Positions 1-10,019 are shown, counted from the first letter of the stretch. The stretch is 42,342 nt of DNA from an uncultured Prochlorococcus sp. (GCA_902624105.1 CACNWH010000010.1:1-42342), one strand, 5' to 3'. The notes: a model not told the origin generated them from the letters alone. Numbers and translations are program-made.

Positions 1-7
1 TAAAATT

Positions 8-1417
8 ATGAATGATGATATCACTACTTATAATTATTCCTCATTCACAGGAGAGTTAACCTCAAGTGAGAAAATAGCGAAAGAACTACAAGAGTTATTA
101 GTGGCTGGTAATTATGATGCCGCGAAACTTCTCTTGGAACCATCCCAGCCTGTTGACATAGCGGAGGCGATTGGAAGTTTACCGCAGATTTTACAAGCTT
201 TAGCTTTCAGGCTTCTTAAAAAGAATGAGGCTATTGAAGTATATGAATATTTAGATCCAATAGTTCAACAAACCTTATTAGATAGGCTTCGCTCTGGGGA
301 GGTTTTAGAGATCGTTGAGAAAATGTCACCCGATGATCGCGTGCAATTATTTGATGAATTACCAGCGAAAGTTGTAAGAAAGTTTTTGTCAGCACTCAGT
401 CCTGGAGAAAGGAAAGTTACAGCAGAGTTATTAGGTTATCAACCAGAAACTGCTGGGAGATTAATGACTACTGAGTTTATAGATTTAAAAGAGATGCAAA
501 CAGCAGAAGAAGCACTCTCTTTGATTAGGAAAAGAGCCCCTTTTACTGAAACTATTTATAGTTTATATGTTACGGACAAAGAGAGGCATTTGACAGGTAT
601 TCTTTCTTTAAGAGATCTTGTGACGGCAGATCCTAAGATGGAAATTGGAGAAGTTATGACAAGAGAAGTAGTCAATACTACAACAGATACAAATCAAGAA
701 GAAGTGGCTAGGGCAATACAAAGATATGATTTTTTAGCACTTCCTGTCGTAGATAAAGAAAACCGGCTAGTAGGTATAGTCACTGTTGATGATTTAATAG
801 ATGTGATAGAGCAAGAGGCTACAAGGGATATATATGCTGCTGGAGCCATACAAGCAGGAGACGAAGATGATTATTTTCAAAGTGGATTGTTCACTATTGC
901 CAGAAGAAGAATAGTTTGGTTATTAATTCTTGTCTTAGCAAATGGAATCACAACTAAAGTTATTGCTATGAACGATAGGATTCTTAGCGAGGTAGTAATT
1001 TTGGCAGCTTTTATTCCCTTGCTAATTGGGACAGGTGGAAATGTAGGGGCTCAAAGTTCAACAGTTGTAATTAGAGGTTTAAGTACTCAAAAGATTAAAT
1101 CTTTAGGGGCTTTGAAAGCTATTCTAAAAGAAGCTTTTACTGGAGCATTGCTTGGAATATTAATGTTAATTGTTGTTATTCCTTTTGCATGGTGGCAAGG
1201 AGAGGGGTTATTAATTGGCCTCGCTGTGGGTATTAGCTTGCTTTCTATTACAACACTTGCTGCTACTGCAGGAGCAGTGCTGCCACTTCTTTTTAATAGG
1301 ATGGGTTTAGATCCCGCGTTAATGTCTTCACCTTTCATAACAACTGCAACAGATATAGCTGGTGTTTTTATTTATTTGAATACAGCAGCATGGTTAATGA
1401 ATAATTATAGTTTTTAG
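8..1417 (+). CDS. mgtE: Magnesium transporter MgtE
   Basis: This 469-residue protein has the complete MgtE architecture. A charged helical N domain spans about residues 25-130, a tandem CBS pair about 140-265, and a membrane domain about 295-469 with five hydrophobic segments. The pore-region signature GTGGNVGAQSS is present, followed by STVVIRGL. MgtE is a dimeric inner-membrane Mg2+ channel/transporter whose cytosolic N and CBS domains sense Mg2+ and gate the pore. The ATG at base 8 is the first in the window, and only seven upstream bases are visible, so a slightly longer N-terminus cannot be excluded. The length is normal for the family. A hairpin follows the stop codon directly. Confidence 0.93.
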   Translation: MNDDITTYNYSSFTGELTSSEKIAKELQELLVAGNYDAAKLLLEPSQPVDIAEAIGSLPQILQALAFRLLKKNEAIEVYEYLDPIVQQTLLDRLRSGEVLEIVEKMSPDDRVQLFDELPAKVVRKFLSALSPGERKVTAELLGYQPETAGRLMTTEFIDLKEMQTAEEALSLIRKRAPFTETIYSLYVTDKERHLTGILSLRDLVTADPKMEIGEVMTREVVNTTTDTNQEEVARAIQRYDFLALPVVDKENRLVGIVTVDDLIDVIEQEATRDIYAAGAIQAGDEDDYFQSGLFTIARRRIVWLLILVLANGITTKVIAMNDRILSEVVILAAFIPLLIGTGGNVGAQSSTVVIRGLSTQKIKSLGALKAILKEAFTGALLGILMLIVVIPFAWWQGEGLLIGLAVGISLLSITTLAATAGAVLPLLFNRMGLDPALMSSPFITTATDIAGVFIYLNTAAWLMNNYSF

Positions 1418-1437
1418 AATGAGTAAATATACTCATT
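1418..1437 (+). terminator. Hairpin directly after mgtE
   Basis: A perfect 8-bp inverted repeat (AATGAGTA at 1418-1425, TACTCATT at 1430-1437) with a 4-base loop begins one base after the mgtE stop and is followed by TTAT. This is a plausible weak Rho-independent terminator or 3'-end stabiliser. The stem has only two G:C pairs and no long U-run, so the call is moderate. Confidence 0.45.
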
Positions 1438-1511
1438 TATCGAAATTTGTGGATTTTTAGGTTTTACTTTACAATTCTTAATGGTATTGTTTACAGAAGT
1501 ACATTTTATTT

Positions 1512-2513
1512 ATGTCTACTGAAACCATAGTTGAAAATAAATTAACCTCTATTTCAGCTCTTAAGACTGGCAATGAAGTTGATCTAGTAAGATCTTATTT
1601 GAGAGATATTGGAAGAGTTCCTTTATTGACTCATGAGCAAGAGATAACTCTTGGAAGACAAGTTCAAGAATTGATGCAGGTAGAAAGACTGGAATTAGAG
1701 ATTATTGATTTAACTGGTGAAAAACCATCTGTTGAAGAAATTTCACAGAAATTAAATTTAACAATTCCCCAAGTTAAAAAGAGATTAAGAGCTGGTCAAA
1801 GAGCAAAAGAAAGAATGGTTGCAGCTAATTTAAGACTTGTTGTTAGTGTTGCTAAGAAATATACGAAGAGAAATATGGAATTATTAGACCTTATTCAAGA
1901 AGGAACAATCGGACTTGTGAGAGGAGTAGAAAAATTTGATCCAGCTAGAGGTTATAAATTTTCTACATATGCTTATTGGTGGATTAGGCAAGGCATTACT
2001 AGAGCCATCGCTGAAAAAAGCAGAGCAATTAGACTCCCTATACACATAACTGAAATGTTAAATAAGCTTAAAAAAGGTCAAAGGGAATTAAGCCAAGAGA
2101 TGTCTAGAACTCCTACTATTAGTGAGCTCGCGAAATATGTTGAACTACCTGAAGAAGATGTAAAAGACTTAATGTGCAAAGCAGGTCAACCAGTTAGTTT
2201 AGAAACTAAAGTTGGTGATGGAGAAGATACTGTACTTTTAGATTTACTGGCAGGAGGAGAAGATTTACCTGACGAAAAAATTGAGATGGATTGTATGCGA
2301 GGCGATTTGCATTCGTTATTACATCAACTACCTGATTTACAATGTAGGGTGTTAAGAATGAGATATGGAATGGATGGAGATGAACCTATGTCTCTTACGG
2401 GTATTGGAAGAGTTTTAGGAATAAGTAGAGATAGAGTTAGAAATTTAGAACGTGATGGGTTAAGAGGTTTGAGAAGACTTAGTGAAAATGTTGAAGCTTA
2501 TTTCGTTTCTTGA
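1512..2513 (+). CDS. Group 2 (RpoD-like) sigma factor
   Basis: A 333-residue RpoD/SigA-family sigma factor without the long N-terminal region of the primary sigma. Region 1.2 (about residues 24-55, DLVRSYLRDIGRVPLL), the core-binding and -10 region 2 (about 98-175, DLIQEGTIGL and YAYWWIRQGI), region 3, and region 4 (about 265-328) are all recognisable. It would direct RNA polymerase to a subset of promoters; which of the Sig paralogues it is cannot be settled here. The region 4.2 helix reads SRDRVRNLERDGLRGLRR, with D and N where the primary sigma usually has E and Q. The 3' end overlaps the convergent hydrolase gene by 16 bases. Confidence 0.93.
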   Translation: MSTETIVENKLTSISALKTGNEVDLVRSYLRDIGRVPLLTHEQEITLGRQVQELMQVERLELEIIDLTGEKPSVEEISQKLNLTIPQVKKRLRAGQRAKERMVAANLRLVVSVAKKYTKRNMELLDLIQEGTIGLVRGVEKFDPARGYKFSTYAYWWIRQGITRAIAEKSRAIRLPIHITEMLNKLKKGQRELSQEMSRTPTISELAKYVELPEEDVKDLMCKAGQPVSLETKVGDGEDTVLLDLLAGGEDLPDEKIEMDCMRGDLHSLLHQLPDLQCRVLRMRYGMDGDEPMSLTGIGRVLGISRDRVRNLERDGLRGLRRLSENVEAYFVS

Positions 2514-3412
2514 ATAATTTTTAAAATCAATCTATTCGTTTCTTCTGGATTCTCATCATGTGGACAATGTCCAGCATTTTTGATGACATTTAAACTTTTT
2601 ATTTCTTCATAATCATTTGCCCACTTTTCTGCTTCCTTGAGGGATTCCCAAGGGTCTTTTTCTCCCCAAATCAGATGTATATCAGTTTGAATTTTTTTAA
2701 ATAAATCTGTAGCTAAATAATCATCAAATAGATTAATAAAACCACGAAAAGCTTCAGCAGAACCAGCTCTTTGGGATGGTTTATATAAAATTTGAATTAA
2801 CTCATCATTTATATTTTCCCCTGATGGATAAGCTTGATTAAGTATCCGCTTAATTGTAGAAGGATTAGCCGCCCTATTAAAGAGATTTTGACTAATAAAC
2901 CTTTTGCTTACTAAAGTTTTAATTAATGGCCGCAAAAAATTCATTAAAATATCGTTCTTTTTAAGCCTTTTATCATCCATAGTTCTCTGAGCGCAATCTA
3001 TTAAAATTAAACCTTCACAATTACTTTTTAACATTTCTCCTGATTTCAATGAAATAATTCCACCAATAGAGTTTCCGATCAAAAAGACTGGTCCTTTAAT
3101 TACTTCATCACAAAAATCCTTAATTTGATTTGCCCATAAATCAAAGCAATATTTAACTTCATTATTTTTTGGAAATTCATAATCTAAAGTTGCACCTGGT
3201 TGACTACTTTCTCCAAAGCCTAATAAATCTATTGCATAGCAATTGAAAAAATTTCCTAAAAATTTTTGGTTATTTCTCCAGTGATTTTTAGATGCTCCAA
3301 AACCATGAATTAAGAGAATGTTGATTTCAGAATTTTTTAAAAGATTATTGGATAAAGACCAAGATATATCCCAATTTCTCCACTTCCACACATGGTTAGA
3401 TTTACTATTCAT
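2498..3412 (-). CDS. Alpha/beta-fold hydrolase
   Basis: A 304-residue alpha/beta hydrolase. Visible elements are the oxyanion motif HGFGAS (from residue 36), the nucleophile elbow GNSIGG with Ser115, an acid in WGEKDPW and the catalytic His in NAGHCPHDE. A lid insertion lies between. Substrate is unknown; the HGFGAS...GHCPHDE pattern is common in plant and cyanobacterial plastid-type hydrolases. It has a clear paralogue at 31025-31924 in this window. The gene is convergent with the sigma factor (16-bp overlap) and divergent from the PfkB kinase. Confidence 0.88.
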   Translation of the reverse strand: MNSKSNHVWKWRNWDISWSLSNNLLKNSEINILLIHGFGASKNHWRNNQKFLGNFFNCYAIDLLGFGESSQPGATLDYEFPKNNEVKYCFDLWANQIKDFCDEVIKGPVFLIGNSIGGIISLKSGEMLKSNCEGLILIDCAQRTMDDKRLKKNDILMNFLRPLIKTLVSKRFISQNLFNRAANPSTIKRILNQAYPSGENINDELIQILYKPSQRAGSAEAFRGFINLFDDYLATDLFKKIQTDIHLIWGEKDPWESLKEAEKWANDYEEIKSLNVIKNAGHCPHDENPEETNRLILKIIQETK

Positions 3413-3511
3413 TAAAAATTTACATTCATGATTACGTTAATTGATAAATTGAATAATTGCATATAGCTAATACTTGTAGTTTGATGAAAGTAATTTGGTG
3501 GTTAATTTTAA

Positions 3512-4492
3512 GTGCAAGTAATTTGTATTGGGGAAGCTTTAATAGACAAAATTATAAATAAATCAGACTCTAATTTTAAAAATTACTTAGGAGGCGCTCC
3601 AGCAAATGTTGTATGTGCGTTGAGAAAACTCAATGTTCCAGCATCTTTCATAGGTTGTTTAGGAGATGATGATTTCGGACAAGAATTTATTAAGCTATTT
3701 CAACGATTGAAAATAAATATTGATTTTTTGCAAATTGCTAAAGAATCTCCTACGAGAATTGTAAAAGTTACAAGAGATGAATCTGGAGATAGATCATTTT
3801 CTGGATTTGAATTTTCTAATTCTGATAATTTCGCTGATGAAATGTTAGAAAAATTGTTGATAATTAACGATATGAAAAATTTGAAAAAACAATTTTTAAA
3901 AACAAAATATATCGTTACCGGAACAAATTTATTAGCTTTTTCTAAATCTGCTGAATCATTGAATTTTATTTTAGATTTTGCAAAAAACTTTAGAATCAAA
4001 GTTATTATTGATGTGAATTGGCGAGAGATCTTCTGGGATCATGCCAATATTGATAAGGATATACGCTTTAGAAAAGTAAAAAATTTCTTAAATCATGCAG
4101 ATATATTGAAACTAGCAAGTGAAGAAGCCTACTTATTTTTTGATACAAATGATCCTTCTGAGATTTCTAAAGTATTAACTAAACAACCAGATGTGATTAT
4201 TACAAATGGTTCTAAGCAGATTAATTGGTACATAAACTGCATAAAAGGGTCGAATGAGGTAATTAAACATTCATCTAAGATTATCGATACGACTGGTGCA
4301 GGAGATGCTTTTTTAGCTGGCTTGATTTCAAGGCTTTACTGGGATTCAAATTTAGATGATCAAGTTAAAATAAAAGAAATAATAAAATTTGCTAGCGTTT
4401 GTGGCCTTTTAACTTGTTTGGGAGAGGGTGCAATTGAGCAACAACCTGAAGATAAATTAGTTTATAAATTTATAGAGGATTTTGGTTCGTAG
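3512..4492 (+). CDS. PfkB-family carbohydrate kinase (fructokinase-like)
   Basis: A 326-residue ribokinase/PfkB-fold sugar kinase starting at GTG. The N-terminal sugar-binding motif GGAPAN is at residues 27-32, with GCLGDDDFG following. The C-terminal PfkB signature DTTGAGDAF near residue 260 carries the catalytic Asp of the GAGD anion hole. Members phosphorylate sugars or nucleosides with ATP. The N-terminal pattern fits fructokinase best, but the substrate is not proven. The GTG start is chosen because the family N-terminus begins immediately (VICIGEALID). The last 31 bases overlap the convergent tsaE gene, so the C-terminus of each protein is encoded on both strands. Confidence 0.9.
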   Translation: MQVICIGEALIDKIINKSDSNFKNYLGGAPANVVCALRKLNVPASFIGCLGDDDFGQEFIKLFQRLKINIDFLQIAKESPTRIVKVTRDESGDRSFSGFEFSNSDNFADEMLEKLLIINDMKNLKKQFLKTKYIVTGTNLLAFSKSAESLNFILDFAKNFRIKVIIDVNWREIFWDHANIDKDIRFRKVKNFLNHADILKLASEEAYLFFDTNDPSEISKVLTKQPDVIITNGSKQINWYINCIKGSNEVIKHSSKIIDTTGAGDAFLAGLISRLYWDSNLDDQVKIKEIIKFASVCGLLTCLGEGAIEQQPEDKLVYKFIEDFGS

Positions 4493-4896
4493 ATATTAAA
4501 GTTTCTTCCCTCTTCATAGGCATAATTAATTTCTACCTTCCAATATATTTGAAGCATTGGTTCAATAAGTTCAGGCCATTCAATAATTAAAATTCCATTA
4601 CTTGTTTCTAATTCTTCCTCTTCTTCTATAAATAATTCCTTAGCAGATAAGCTATTTTCAATTCTATAAAGATCCATGTGTATTAGATACATGGATCCTG
4701 AATCATAGTGGTGAGATAGAGCAAATGTTGGACTTGTTATGGATTCTTTTATGCATAATCCTTGACCAATTCCCTGAACGAATGATGTCTTGCCAGCTCC
4801 TATTGGACCTTTTAAAATAACAATTGATTTAGGTTTCAAATTTTTTACGAAATCTTTTCCGAAAGAAATCGTCTCAGATGCATTTTTAAGAAACAC
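4462..4896 (-). CDS. tsaE: tRNA t6A biosynthesis ATPase TsaE
   Basis: A 144-residue P-loop protein of the TsaE/YjeE family. The Walker A motif GPIGAGKT is at residues 30-37, followed by the family's ITSPTFAL switch, the HMDLYRI segment and the IEWPEL motif. TsaE works with TsaB and TsaD to make N6-threonylcarbamoyladenosine at position 37 of ANN-decoding tRNAs. The gene is divergent from ahcY, with a 51-bp gap, and its 3' end overlaps the PfkB kinase by 31 bases. Confidence 0.92.
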   Translation of the reverse strand: MFLKNASETISFGKDFVKNLKPKSIVILKGPIGAGKTSFVQGIGQGLCIKESITSPTFALSHHYDSGSMYLIHMDLYRIENSLSAKELFIEEEEELETSNGILIIEWPELIEPMLQIYWKVEINYAYEEGRNFNIYEPKSSINL

Positions 4897-4947
4897 AATT
4901 ACGACATAAAATCATTTATAGTTTACACATATAGTTTTACTTCAAAT

Positions 4948-6366
4948 ATGACAATTGCTAACTCAAATAAAATTTCAATACCTAACTATATTGTTGCTGA
5001 TCTTTCATTGGCTGACTTTGGTAGAAAAGAATTAAATATTGCAGAAACAGAAATGCCTGGTCTTATGGCTTTAAGGGAAAAATATAGTGCTTCAAAGCCT
5101 TTAGAAGGAGCAAAAATTGCTGGCAGCTTACATATGACCATTCAAACTGCTGTATTAATCGAAACTTTAGTAGAATTAGGTGCTGCTGTTAAGTGGGCTT
5201 CATGCAATATTTTTTCTACACAAGATCATGCAGCAGCTGCTATTGCAAAAAGAAATATTCCTGTTTACGCAAAGAAAGGGGAAACATTAGATGAATATTG
5301 GATGTATACACACTATATTTTAGATTGGGAGAATGATTCTCCAAATATGATTCTTGACGATGGTGGAGATGCTACTGGATTATTAATATTAGGTAGTAAA
5401 GCTGAAAAAGATATTTCTGTACTAGATAATCCACAAAATGAGGAGGAAATCGCTTTATTTAACTCTATTAAAACTAAATTAAAAGAAGATCCTACATTTT
5501 ATTCTAGAATAAAGGCAAATATTATTGGTGTAACTGAAGAAACTACTACAGGTGTTGCGAGGTTATATCAACTTCAAAAAGAAGGAAATTTACCTTTCCC
5601 TGCGATTAATGTAAATGATTCAGTCACTAAGAGTAAATTTGATAATTTATATGGATGTAGAGAATCTTTAGTTGATAGTATTAAAAGAGCAACAGATGTC
5701 ATGATAGCTGGTAAAGTCGCACTGGTTATTGGCTTTGGAGACGTTGGTAAAGGTTCAGCTCAATCTTTAAGAGGTCTTGGAGCTATTGTTAAAGTAGCGG
5801 AGGTTGATCCTATCTGTGCGCTTCAAGCTGCAATGGAAGGATATAGTGTAGTTACTTTAGAAGAAGTTGTTGAGGACATAGATATATTTGTAACTGCAAC
5901 TGGTAATTACAAAGTAATTACTCATGAACATTTAGTTAAGATGAAAGATGAAGCTATTGTATGTAATATTGGACATTTTGATAATGAAATAGATGTGGCT
6001 TCACTAAAAGATTATGAATGGGAAAATATTAAACCTCAAGTTGATCATATCTCTCTTCCAAACGGTAATAAAATAATTCTTTTAGCAGAAGGTAGGTTGG
6101 TTAACTTAGGATGCGCAACTGGCCACCCCAGTTTTGTAATGAGTAATTCTTTTACAAATCAAGTTTTAGCTCAGATTGAACTTTTCAGTAAAGGAGATGA
6201 TTATCTAAATGAAGTATATGTATTACCTAAGCACTTAGATGAAATGGTAGCAAGACTCCATTTAGACAAAATTGGTGCGAAATTAACAATCTTGACCCAA
6301 GAACAAGCAGATTACATCAATGTATCTGTAAATGGACCTTATAAATCTGAATTATATAGATATTAA
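4948..6366 (+). CDS. ahcY: Adenosylhomocysteinase
   Basis: A 472-residue S-adenosyl-L-homocysteine hydrolase, full length for the bacterial long form. It contains the substrate domain ([28 protein letters not shown]), the [13 protein letters not shown] segment with the catalytic Lys/Asp, and the NAD-binding [13 protein letters not shown] Rossmann motif near residue 265. It ends in LYRY, the usual C-terminal Tyr-Arg-Tyr tail that reaches the partner subunit's NAD site. It splits S-adenosylhomocysteine into adenosine and homocysteine, removing the product inhibitor of methyltransferases. The next gene begins two bases after the stop, so the two are probably co-transcribed. Confidence 0.97.
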   Translation: MTIANSNKISIPNYIVADLSLADFGRKELNIAETEMPGLMALREKYSASKPLEGAKIAGSLHMTIQTAVLIETLVELGAAVKWASCNIFSTQDHAAAAIAKRNIPVYAKKGETLDEYWMYTHYILDWENDSPNMILDDGGDATGLLILGSKAEKDISVLDNPQNEEEIALFNSIKTKLKEDPTFYSRIKANIIGVTEETTTGVARLYQLQKEGNLPFPAINVNDSVTKSKFDNLYGCRESLVDSIKRATDVMIAGKVALVIGFGDVGKGSAQSLRGLGAIVKVAEVDPICALQAAMEGYSVVTLEEVVEDIDIFVTATGNYKVITHEHLVKMKDEAIVCNIGHFDNEIDVASLKDYEWENIKPQVDHISLPNGNKIILLAEGRLVNLGCATGHPSFVMSNSFTNQVLAQIELFSKGDDYLNEVYVLPKHLDEMVARLHLDKIGAKLTILTQEQADYINVSVNGPYKSELYRY

Positions 6367-6368
6367 AT

Positions 6369-7022
6369 TTGGATATTTTCTTTCTGAATATTATTACCTC
6401 TATCCCTGATATTATTTCTGATTCGGTTAAAAATAATCCAAATATTGCATATTTGATTATTTGTTTTGCGATGTTTCTAGAGAATATAATTCCTCCAATA
6501 CCTTCTGAAATAATAATGCCTTTAGGAGGTTTCTTTGTTTATCAAGGTAATTTAAATTTCTTTATTTTAGTTATTTTTGGTTTAATAGGAACAGTACTTG
6601 GAGCATTACCTTGGTATTACTTGGGAAGATTGTTAAACGAAAAGAAACTAGCAGATTTTGTTGAAAGAAAAGGTAAAATTCTAGGTATTACTTCTAAAGA
6701 TTTAAATAAAAGTAAATCATGGTTTGATAAATATGGAGTTTCTTTGGTTTTCTGGGGAAGATTAATACCAGGAATTAGGACTTTAATATCAGTACCCGCA
6801 GGTATTGAGATGATGCCTCTCAAGAAATTTCTTGTGTGGACAACTTTAGGGAGTTTGATATGGGTCGCGCTATTGTCTTTGTCAGGTTATGTTTTAGGAG
6901 AAAATTATAAAACCATAGAATCATATATAGATAACTTTAAAATTTTTATCAAACCATTATTAATTATATTTTTAGTAATCATTGTATTTAAATATCTACA
7001 AAGTACCAAAATCAAATCCTAA
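6369..7022 (+). CDS. DedA-family membrane protein
   Basis: A 217-residue polytopic membrane protein of the DedA/SNARE-associated family. The hallmark FLENIIPPIPSEIIMPLGGF segment is near residues 36-56, and the FWGRLIPGIRT...PAGIEMM segment near 130-150. Four or more hydrophobic spans follow a membrane re-entrant pattern. DedA proteins are implicated in undecaprenyl-phosphate or phospholipid flipping and proton-motive-force homeostasis; the role here is inferred. The start is TTG, two bases after the ahcY stop; the next in-frame ATG would cut into the conserved first span. The stop overlaps the convergent ssb gene by four bases. Confidence 0.85.
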   Translation: MDIFFLNIITSIPDIISDSVKNNPNIAYLIICFAMFLENIIPPIPSEIIMPLGGFFVYQGNLNFFILVIFGLIGTVLGALPWYYLGRLLNEKKLADFVERKGKILGITSKDLNKSKSWFDKYGVSLVFWGRLIPGIRTLISVPAGIEMMPLKKFLVWTTLGSLIWVALLSLSGYVLGENYKTIESYIDNFKIFIKPLLIIFLVIIVFKYLQSTKIKS

Positions 7023-7399
7023 AATGGTACGTCATTTGTATTTTTATTTCCATTTGTTGAGTAATTATTGCTAGTTTCATTATCTTTTTTTGATCCCAAT
7101 AGGTTTAATCTATCTACTCTTATAACTGGCTTATATCTATCTTCACCTGTATTCTTATCTTTCCAGGAATCTATTTTTAGACTTCCTGTAATCCCAATTA
7201 ATGAACCTTTTCGAACATAATCTGCTGCAATTTGAGCTTGTTTACCCCAGATTTCAATATTAAACCAATCTGGCTCTTCATCTCTAGTTCTTCTATTGAC
7301 TGCAAGGGTGAAATTAGCAACTGTGCTCCCTGACTCAAAATATCTTACATCAGGTTCTCTTCCAGCACGACCAACTAAATTTACTGTGTTAATTTCCAT
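7019..7399 (-). CDS. ssb: Single-stranded DNA-binding protein
   Basis: An SSB with one OB fold: it begins MEINTVNLVGRAGREP and includes NFTLAVNRRT and DWFNIEIWGKQA. It ends in NDVPF, a version of the acidic DDIPF tip that recruits replication and repair proteins. I place the start at 7399, giving 126 residues. An upstream in-frame ATG at 7423 would add eight Lys/Tyr-rich residues not typical of the family. The gene is divergent from mreB and overlaps the DedA gene end by four bases. Confidence 0.93.
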   Translation of the reverse strand: MEINTVNLVGRAGREPDVRYFESGSTVANFTLAVNRRTRDEEPDWFNIEIWGKQAQIAADYVRKGSLIGITGSLKIDSWKDKNTGEDRYKPVIRVDRLNLLGSKKDNETSNNYSTNGNKNTNDVPF

Positions 7400-7532
7400 G
7401 GAAAATTTTTTTTTATAATACACATAATTTTTTATTTTGGTTAAATAATTGCAAGCTGTTCATAACTTAATTGAATAATTTATAGAGTTTCCTAAAAATT
7501 TAATATATTATCTGGATAAATTAACAATTAAT

Positions 7533-8585
7533 ATGATCTTTAATCGATTTAAATTTTCTAGAGATATTGGAATTGATCTAGGAACTGCTAATACTTTAAT
7601 TCACGTTTCAGGTAAGGGAGTCGTTCTACAAGAACCATCAGTTGTTGCTTTAGATCTTGAAGAAGGTGTTCCTTTAGCAGTTGGAGAAGATGCTAAGTTA
7701 ATGCTTGGCAGAACACCAGGAAATATTCGTGCAGTGAGACCACTCAAAGATGGAGTAATAGCTGATTTTGATGCAGCTGAAGAAATGCTGAAAATGTTTA
7801 TTCAAAAATGTAATGAAGGAAGAGGAATCATCGCTCCTAGATTAGTTATTGGTATTCCCAGTGGTGTTACTAGTGTTGAAAGGAGAGCTGTTAGAGAAGC
7901 TGGATTAGCTGGTGCAAGAGAAGTTCATCTTATTGATGAACCAGTTGCAGCAGCCATAGGAGCTTCTTTGCCAGTTACTGAACCTATCGGAACTATGATT
8001 GTGGATATCGGAGGAGGCACTACCGAGGTTGCTGTGCTAAGTCTAGGCGGAACGGTCTTAAGCGAATCAGTTAGAGTTGCTGGCGATGAAATTAATGATT
8101 CCATAGCCATATACCTAAAAAAAGTTCATAATTTAGTTGTAGGAGAAAGGACTGCTGAGGATATTAAGATTAAAATTGGTTCTGCATTCCCTGATGATGA
8201 TTTTGATAAAACCTCTATTGAAGTAAGAGGTTTACATTTATTATCTGGTTTACCTAGGTGTATTAATTTGACATCTGGAGAAATTAGAGAAGCGATGACA
8301 GATCCTTTAAATAAAATTGTTGAAGCAGTGAAAAGAACTCTTGAAAGAACCCCTCCAGAATTAGCTGCAGATATTGTTGATAGAGGAATAATGCTTGCTG
8401 GTGGAGGTGCATTAGTTAGAGGTGTGAGTGATTTACTGAGTCATGAAACTGGGATTTTTACACATATTGCAGAAAATCCATTGTTATGTGTTGTCAATGG
8501 GTGTGGAGAAGTGCTGGATGATTTCAAAAAGCTTAAGAGAGTTGTCGACACACCTGACTTTGCTAGAAATGCAGTAAGAGATTAG
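7533..8585 (+). CDS. mreB: Rod-shape determining protein MreB
   Basis: A 350-residue bacterial actin homologue. The phosphate-1 motif [14 protein letters not shown] is at the N-terminus, [15 protein letters not shown] near 108, the phosphate-2 motif [13 protein letters not shown] near 158, and the adenosine motif [11 protein letters not shown] near 290. MreB forms membrane-associated filaments that guide lateral cell-wall synthesis. It is the first gene of mreB-mreC-mreD, five bases ahead of mreC. Confidence 0.97.
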   Translation: MIFNRFKFSRDIGIDLGTANTLIHVSGKGVVLQEPSVVALDLEEGVPLAVGEDAKLMLGRTPGNIRAVRPLKDGVIADFDAAEEMLKMFIQKCNEGRGIIAPRLVIGIPSGVTSVERRAVREAGLAGAREVHLIDEPVAAAIGASLPVTEPIGTMIVDIGGGTTEVAVLSLGGTVLSESVRVAGDEINDSIAIYLKKVHNLVVGERTAEDIKIKIGSAFPDDDFDKTSIEVRGLHLLSGLPRCINLTSGEIREAMTDPLNKIVEAVKRTLERTPPELAADIVDRGIMLAGGGALVRGVSDLLSHETGIFTHIAENPLLCVVNGCGEVLDDFKKLKRVVDTPDFARNAVRD

Positions 8586-8590
8586 CTTTA

Positions 8591-9340
8591 GTGATTAAGT
8601 TCCGACGACTCTCAACATCTCGTTGGTGGAATAACAGAAAATCTTGGATCATAATATTATTCTTTTTAATTTTATTGATTGTAAGATTATCAAAATCATT
8701 TATATTTAGAGATGTTTATTACATCATCACGAGGCCTTTTTGGCCAGGTGAATATCAACAAGAAATTCTCAGAAAGAGTCTAAATAAAGAATTAAATATT
8801 AAATTGAATCAACTTGAAAAGGATAATTTACGATTGAGAAAGCTTTTAGATCTTCAGAGTTTTTCCGAAGGTAAAAAGTTGAATTCATCAGTGATATCAA
8901 GAAATATAGGTAGTTGGTGGAAAAAAATTATTTTAAATAAAGGTTCGCAAAACGGTGTGAGTACTGGGGATGCAGTAATAGGACCTGGTGGACTGATTGG
9001 TATTGTAGAGAATACTTCTAGGTTAACTTCTTCTGTTCAATTACTGACCGCTCCAAATAGCAAGGTAGGGGTTTGGAATCAAAGAGCAAATCTACATGGA
9101 TTATTAATTGGTGTAGGAACAAAAACTCCAAAATTATTTTTTTACTCTAAAAATGTCGATATCCAAATAGGTGATTATATATTGTCTTCTCCCGCAAGTA
9201 CTATATTGCCTCCAAATATACCAATAGGTATTGTTCAATCTATAGATAATGAGTCAAATCCTAATACAATCGCTACCATCCAGTTAACTGCGAACCCTGA
9301 AGCTATTGATTGGGTGCAAATTTTTAGAATGAAGTTTTGA
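8591..9340 (+). CDS. mreC: Rod-shape determining protein MreC
   Basis: A 249-residue MreC with a GTG start. A single transmembrane helix (about residues 17-33, SWIIILFFLILLIV) is followed by a coiled coil (about 60-95) and the extracytoplasmic beta-rich MreC domain, including GDAVIGPGGLIGIVE and IGDYILSSPAST. MreC links MreB and MreD to the peptidoglycan synthases. Its stop is directly adjacent to the mreD ATG, which suggests translational coupling. Confidence 0.93.
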   Translation: MIKFRRLSTSRWWNNRKSWIIILFFLILLIVRLSKSFIFRDVYYIITRPFWPGEYQQEILRKSLNKELNIKLNQLEKDNLRLRKLLDLQSFSEGKKLNSSVISRNIGSWWKKIILNKGSQNGVSTGDAVIGPGGLIGIVENTSRLTSSVQLLTAPNSKVGVWNQRANLHGLLIGVGTKTPKLFFYSKNVDIQIGDYILSSPASTILPPNIPIGIVQSIDNESNPNTIATIQLTANPEAIDWVQIFRMKF

Positions 9341-9850
9341 ATGAAGTTTGAGTTAAATCAATATACATCTCTAATTTCTTTTTTACTAATTCCTTTATTA
9401 ATTTTTTGGAATCCATCTTGGCTCTCATTGATGGGACATCAAGCGTATTGGCCAATATTTTGGTTATTACCCTGGGCACTGATCAATGGACCATTTAAAT
9501 CATTGCTAATTGGATTTCTATTAGGATTTATTTTGGATACTATTAATGCTGATTTATATACGCAAATACCAGGTCTGATGATATGCGGATTTTGGTTTGG
9601 TAAAGTTGGGAGCTTAAATTATTTTCATAGTACTCCACTTCAGTTTGGTTTAACTGCTGCAATTGGAAGTTTAATATGCAGTTTAATTTATTTTTTTCAA
9701 ATGGTAGTTAATCTTTTTTTTAATGAGAGTCCTGTATGGCTTTTTTCGTATGGTGTTCAGAATATCTTTGCTCAAGTTTTGTTAACAGGTTTATTGGCTC
9801 CGGTTTTTTGCAAATGGTTTTATTTTTTGTTTAGTAAAAAAAATTTTTAA
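9341..9850 (+). CDS. mreD: Rod-shape determining protein MreD
   Basis: A 169-residue, highly hydrophobic protein with about five predicted membrane spans, matching MreD in size and in its position immediately after mreC. Sequence motifs in MreD are weak, so operon position carries much of the call. It is the membrane component of the elongation complex with MreB and MreC. The start codon directly abuts the mreC stop. Confidence 0.88.
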   Translation: MKFELNQYTSLISFLLIPLLIFWNPSWLSLMGHQAYWPIFWLLPWALINGPFKSLLIGFLLGFILDTINADLYTQIPGLMICGFWFGKVGSLNYFHSTPLQFGLTAAIGSLICSLIYFFQMVVNLFFNESPVWLFSYGVQNIFAQVLLTGLLAPVFCKWFYFLFSKKNF

Positions 9851-9871
9851 GTATTTGGATAATGATTTTTT

Positions 9872-9897
9872 AAATTTTTTGAATAATAAAAAAATTT
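9872..9897 (+). terminator. AT-only hairpin after mreD
   Basis: AAATTTTTT (9872-9880) and AAAAAATTT (9889-9897) form a 9-bp stem with an 8-base loop, 21 bases after the mreD stop and followed by a T. It has no G:C pairs and is a weak candidate for the mre operon 3' end. The rest of the 169-bp gap up to rpaB is AT-rich with no gene that I can support. Confidence 0.3.
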
Positions 9898-10019
9898 TGT
9901 AGATCTATAAGATATATCTTTGAGGCTACTTAATGTTATATTTTTACTTGTTAGATTAATATTAATTAAATATTCAACGCATATTCTGTTTTGAATACAA
10001 TCATTAAATCTTTTTATCG

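Noticed and set aside
1463-1497. Three TTTAC half-sites upstream of the sigma factor as a possible RpaB site
   Set aside because: The spacings (5 and about 22 bases) do not fit the 10-base HLR1 repeat, and TTTAC is common in this AT-rich DNA.
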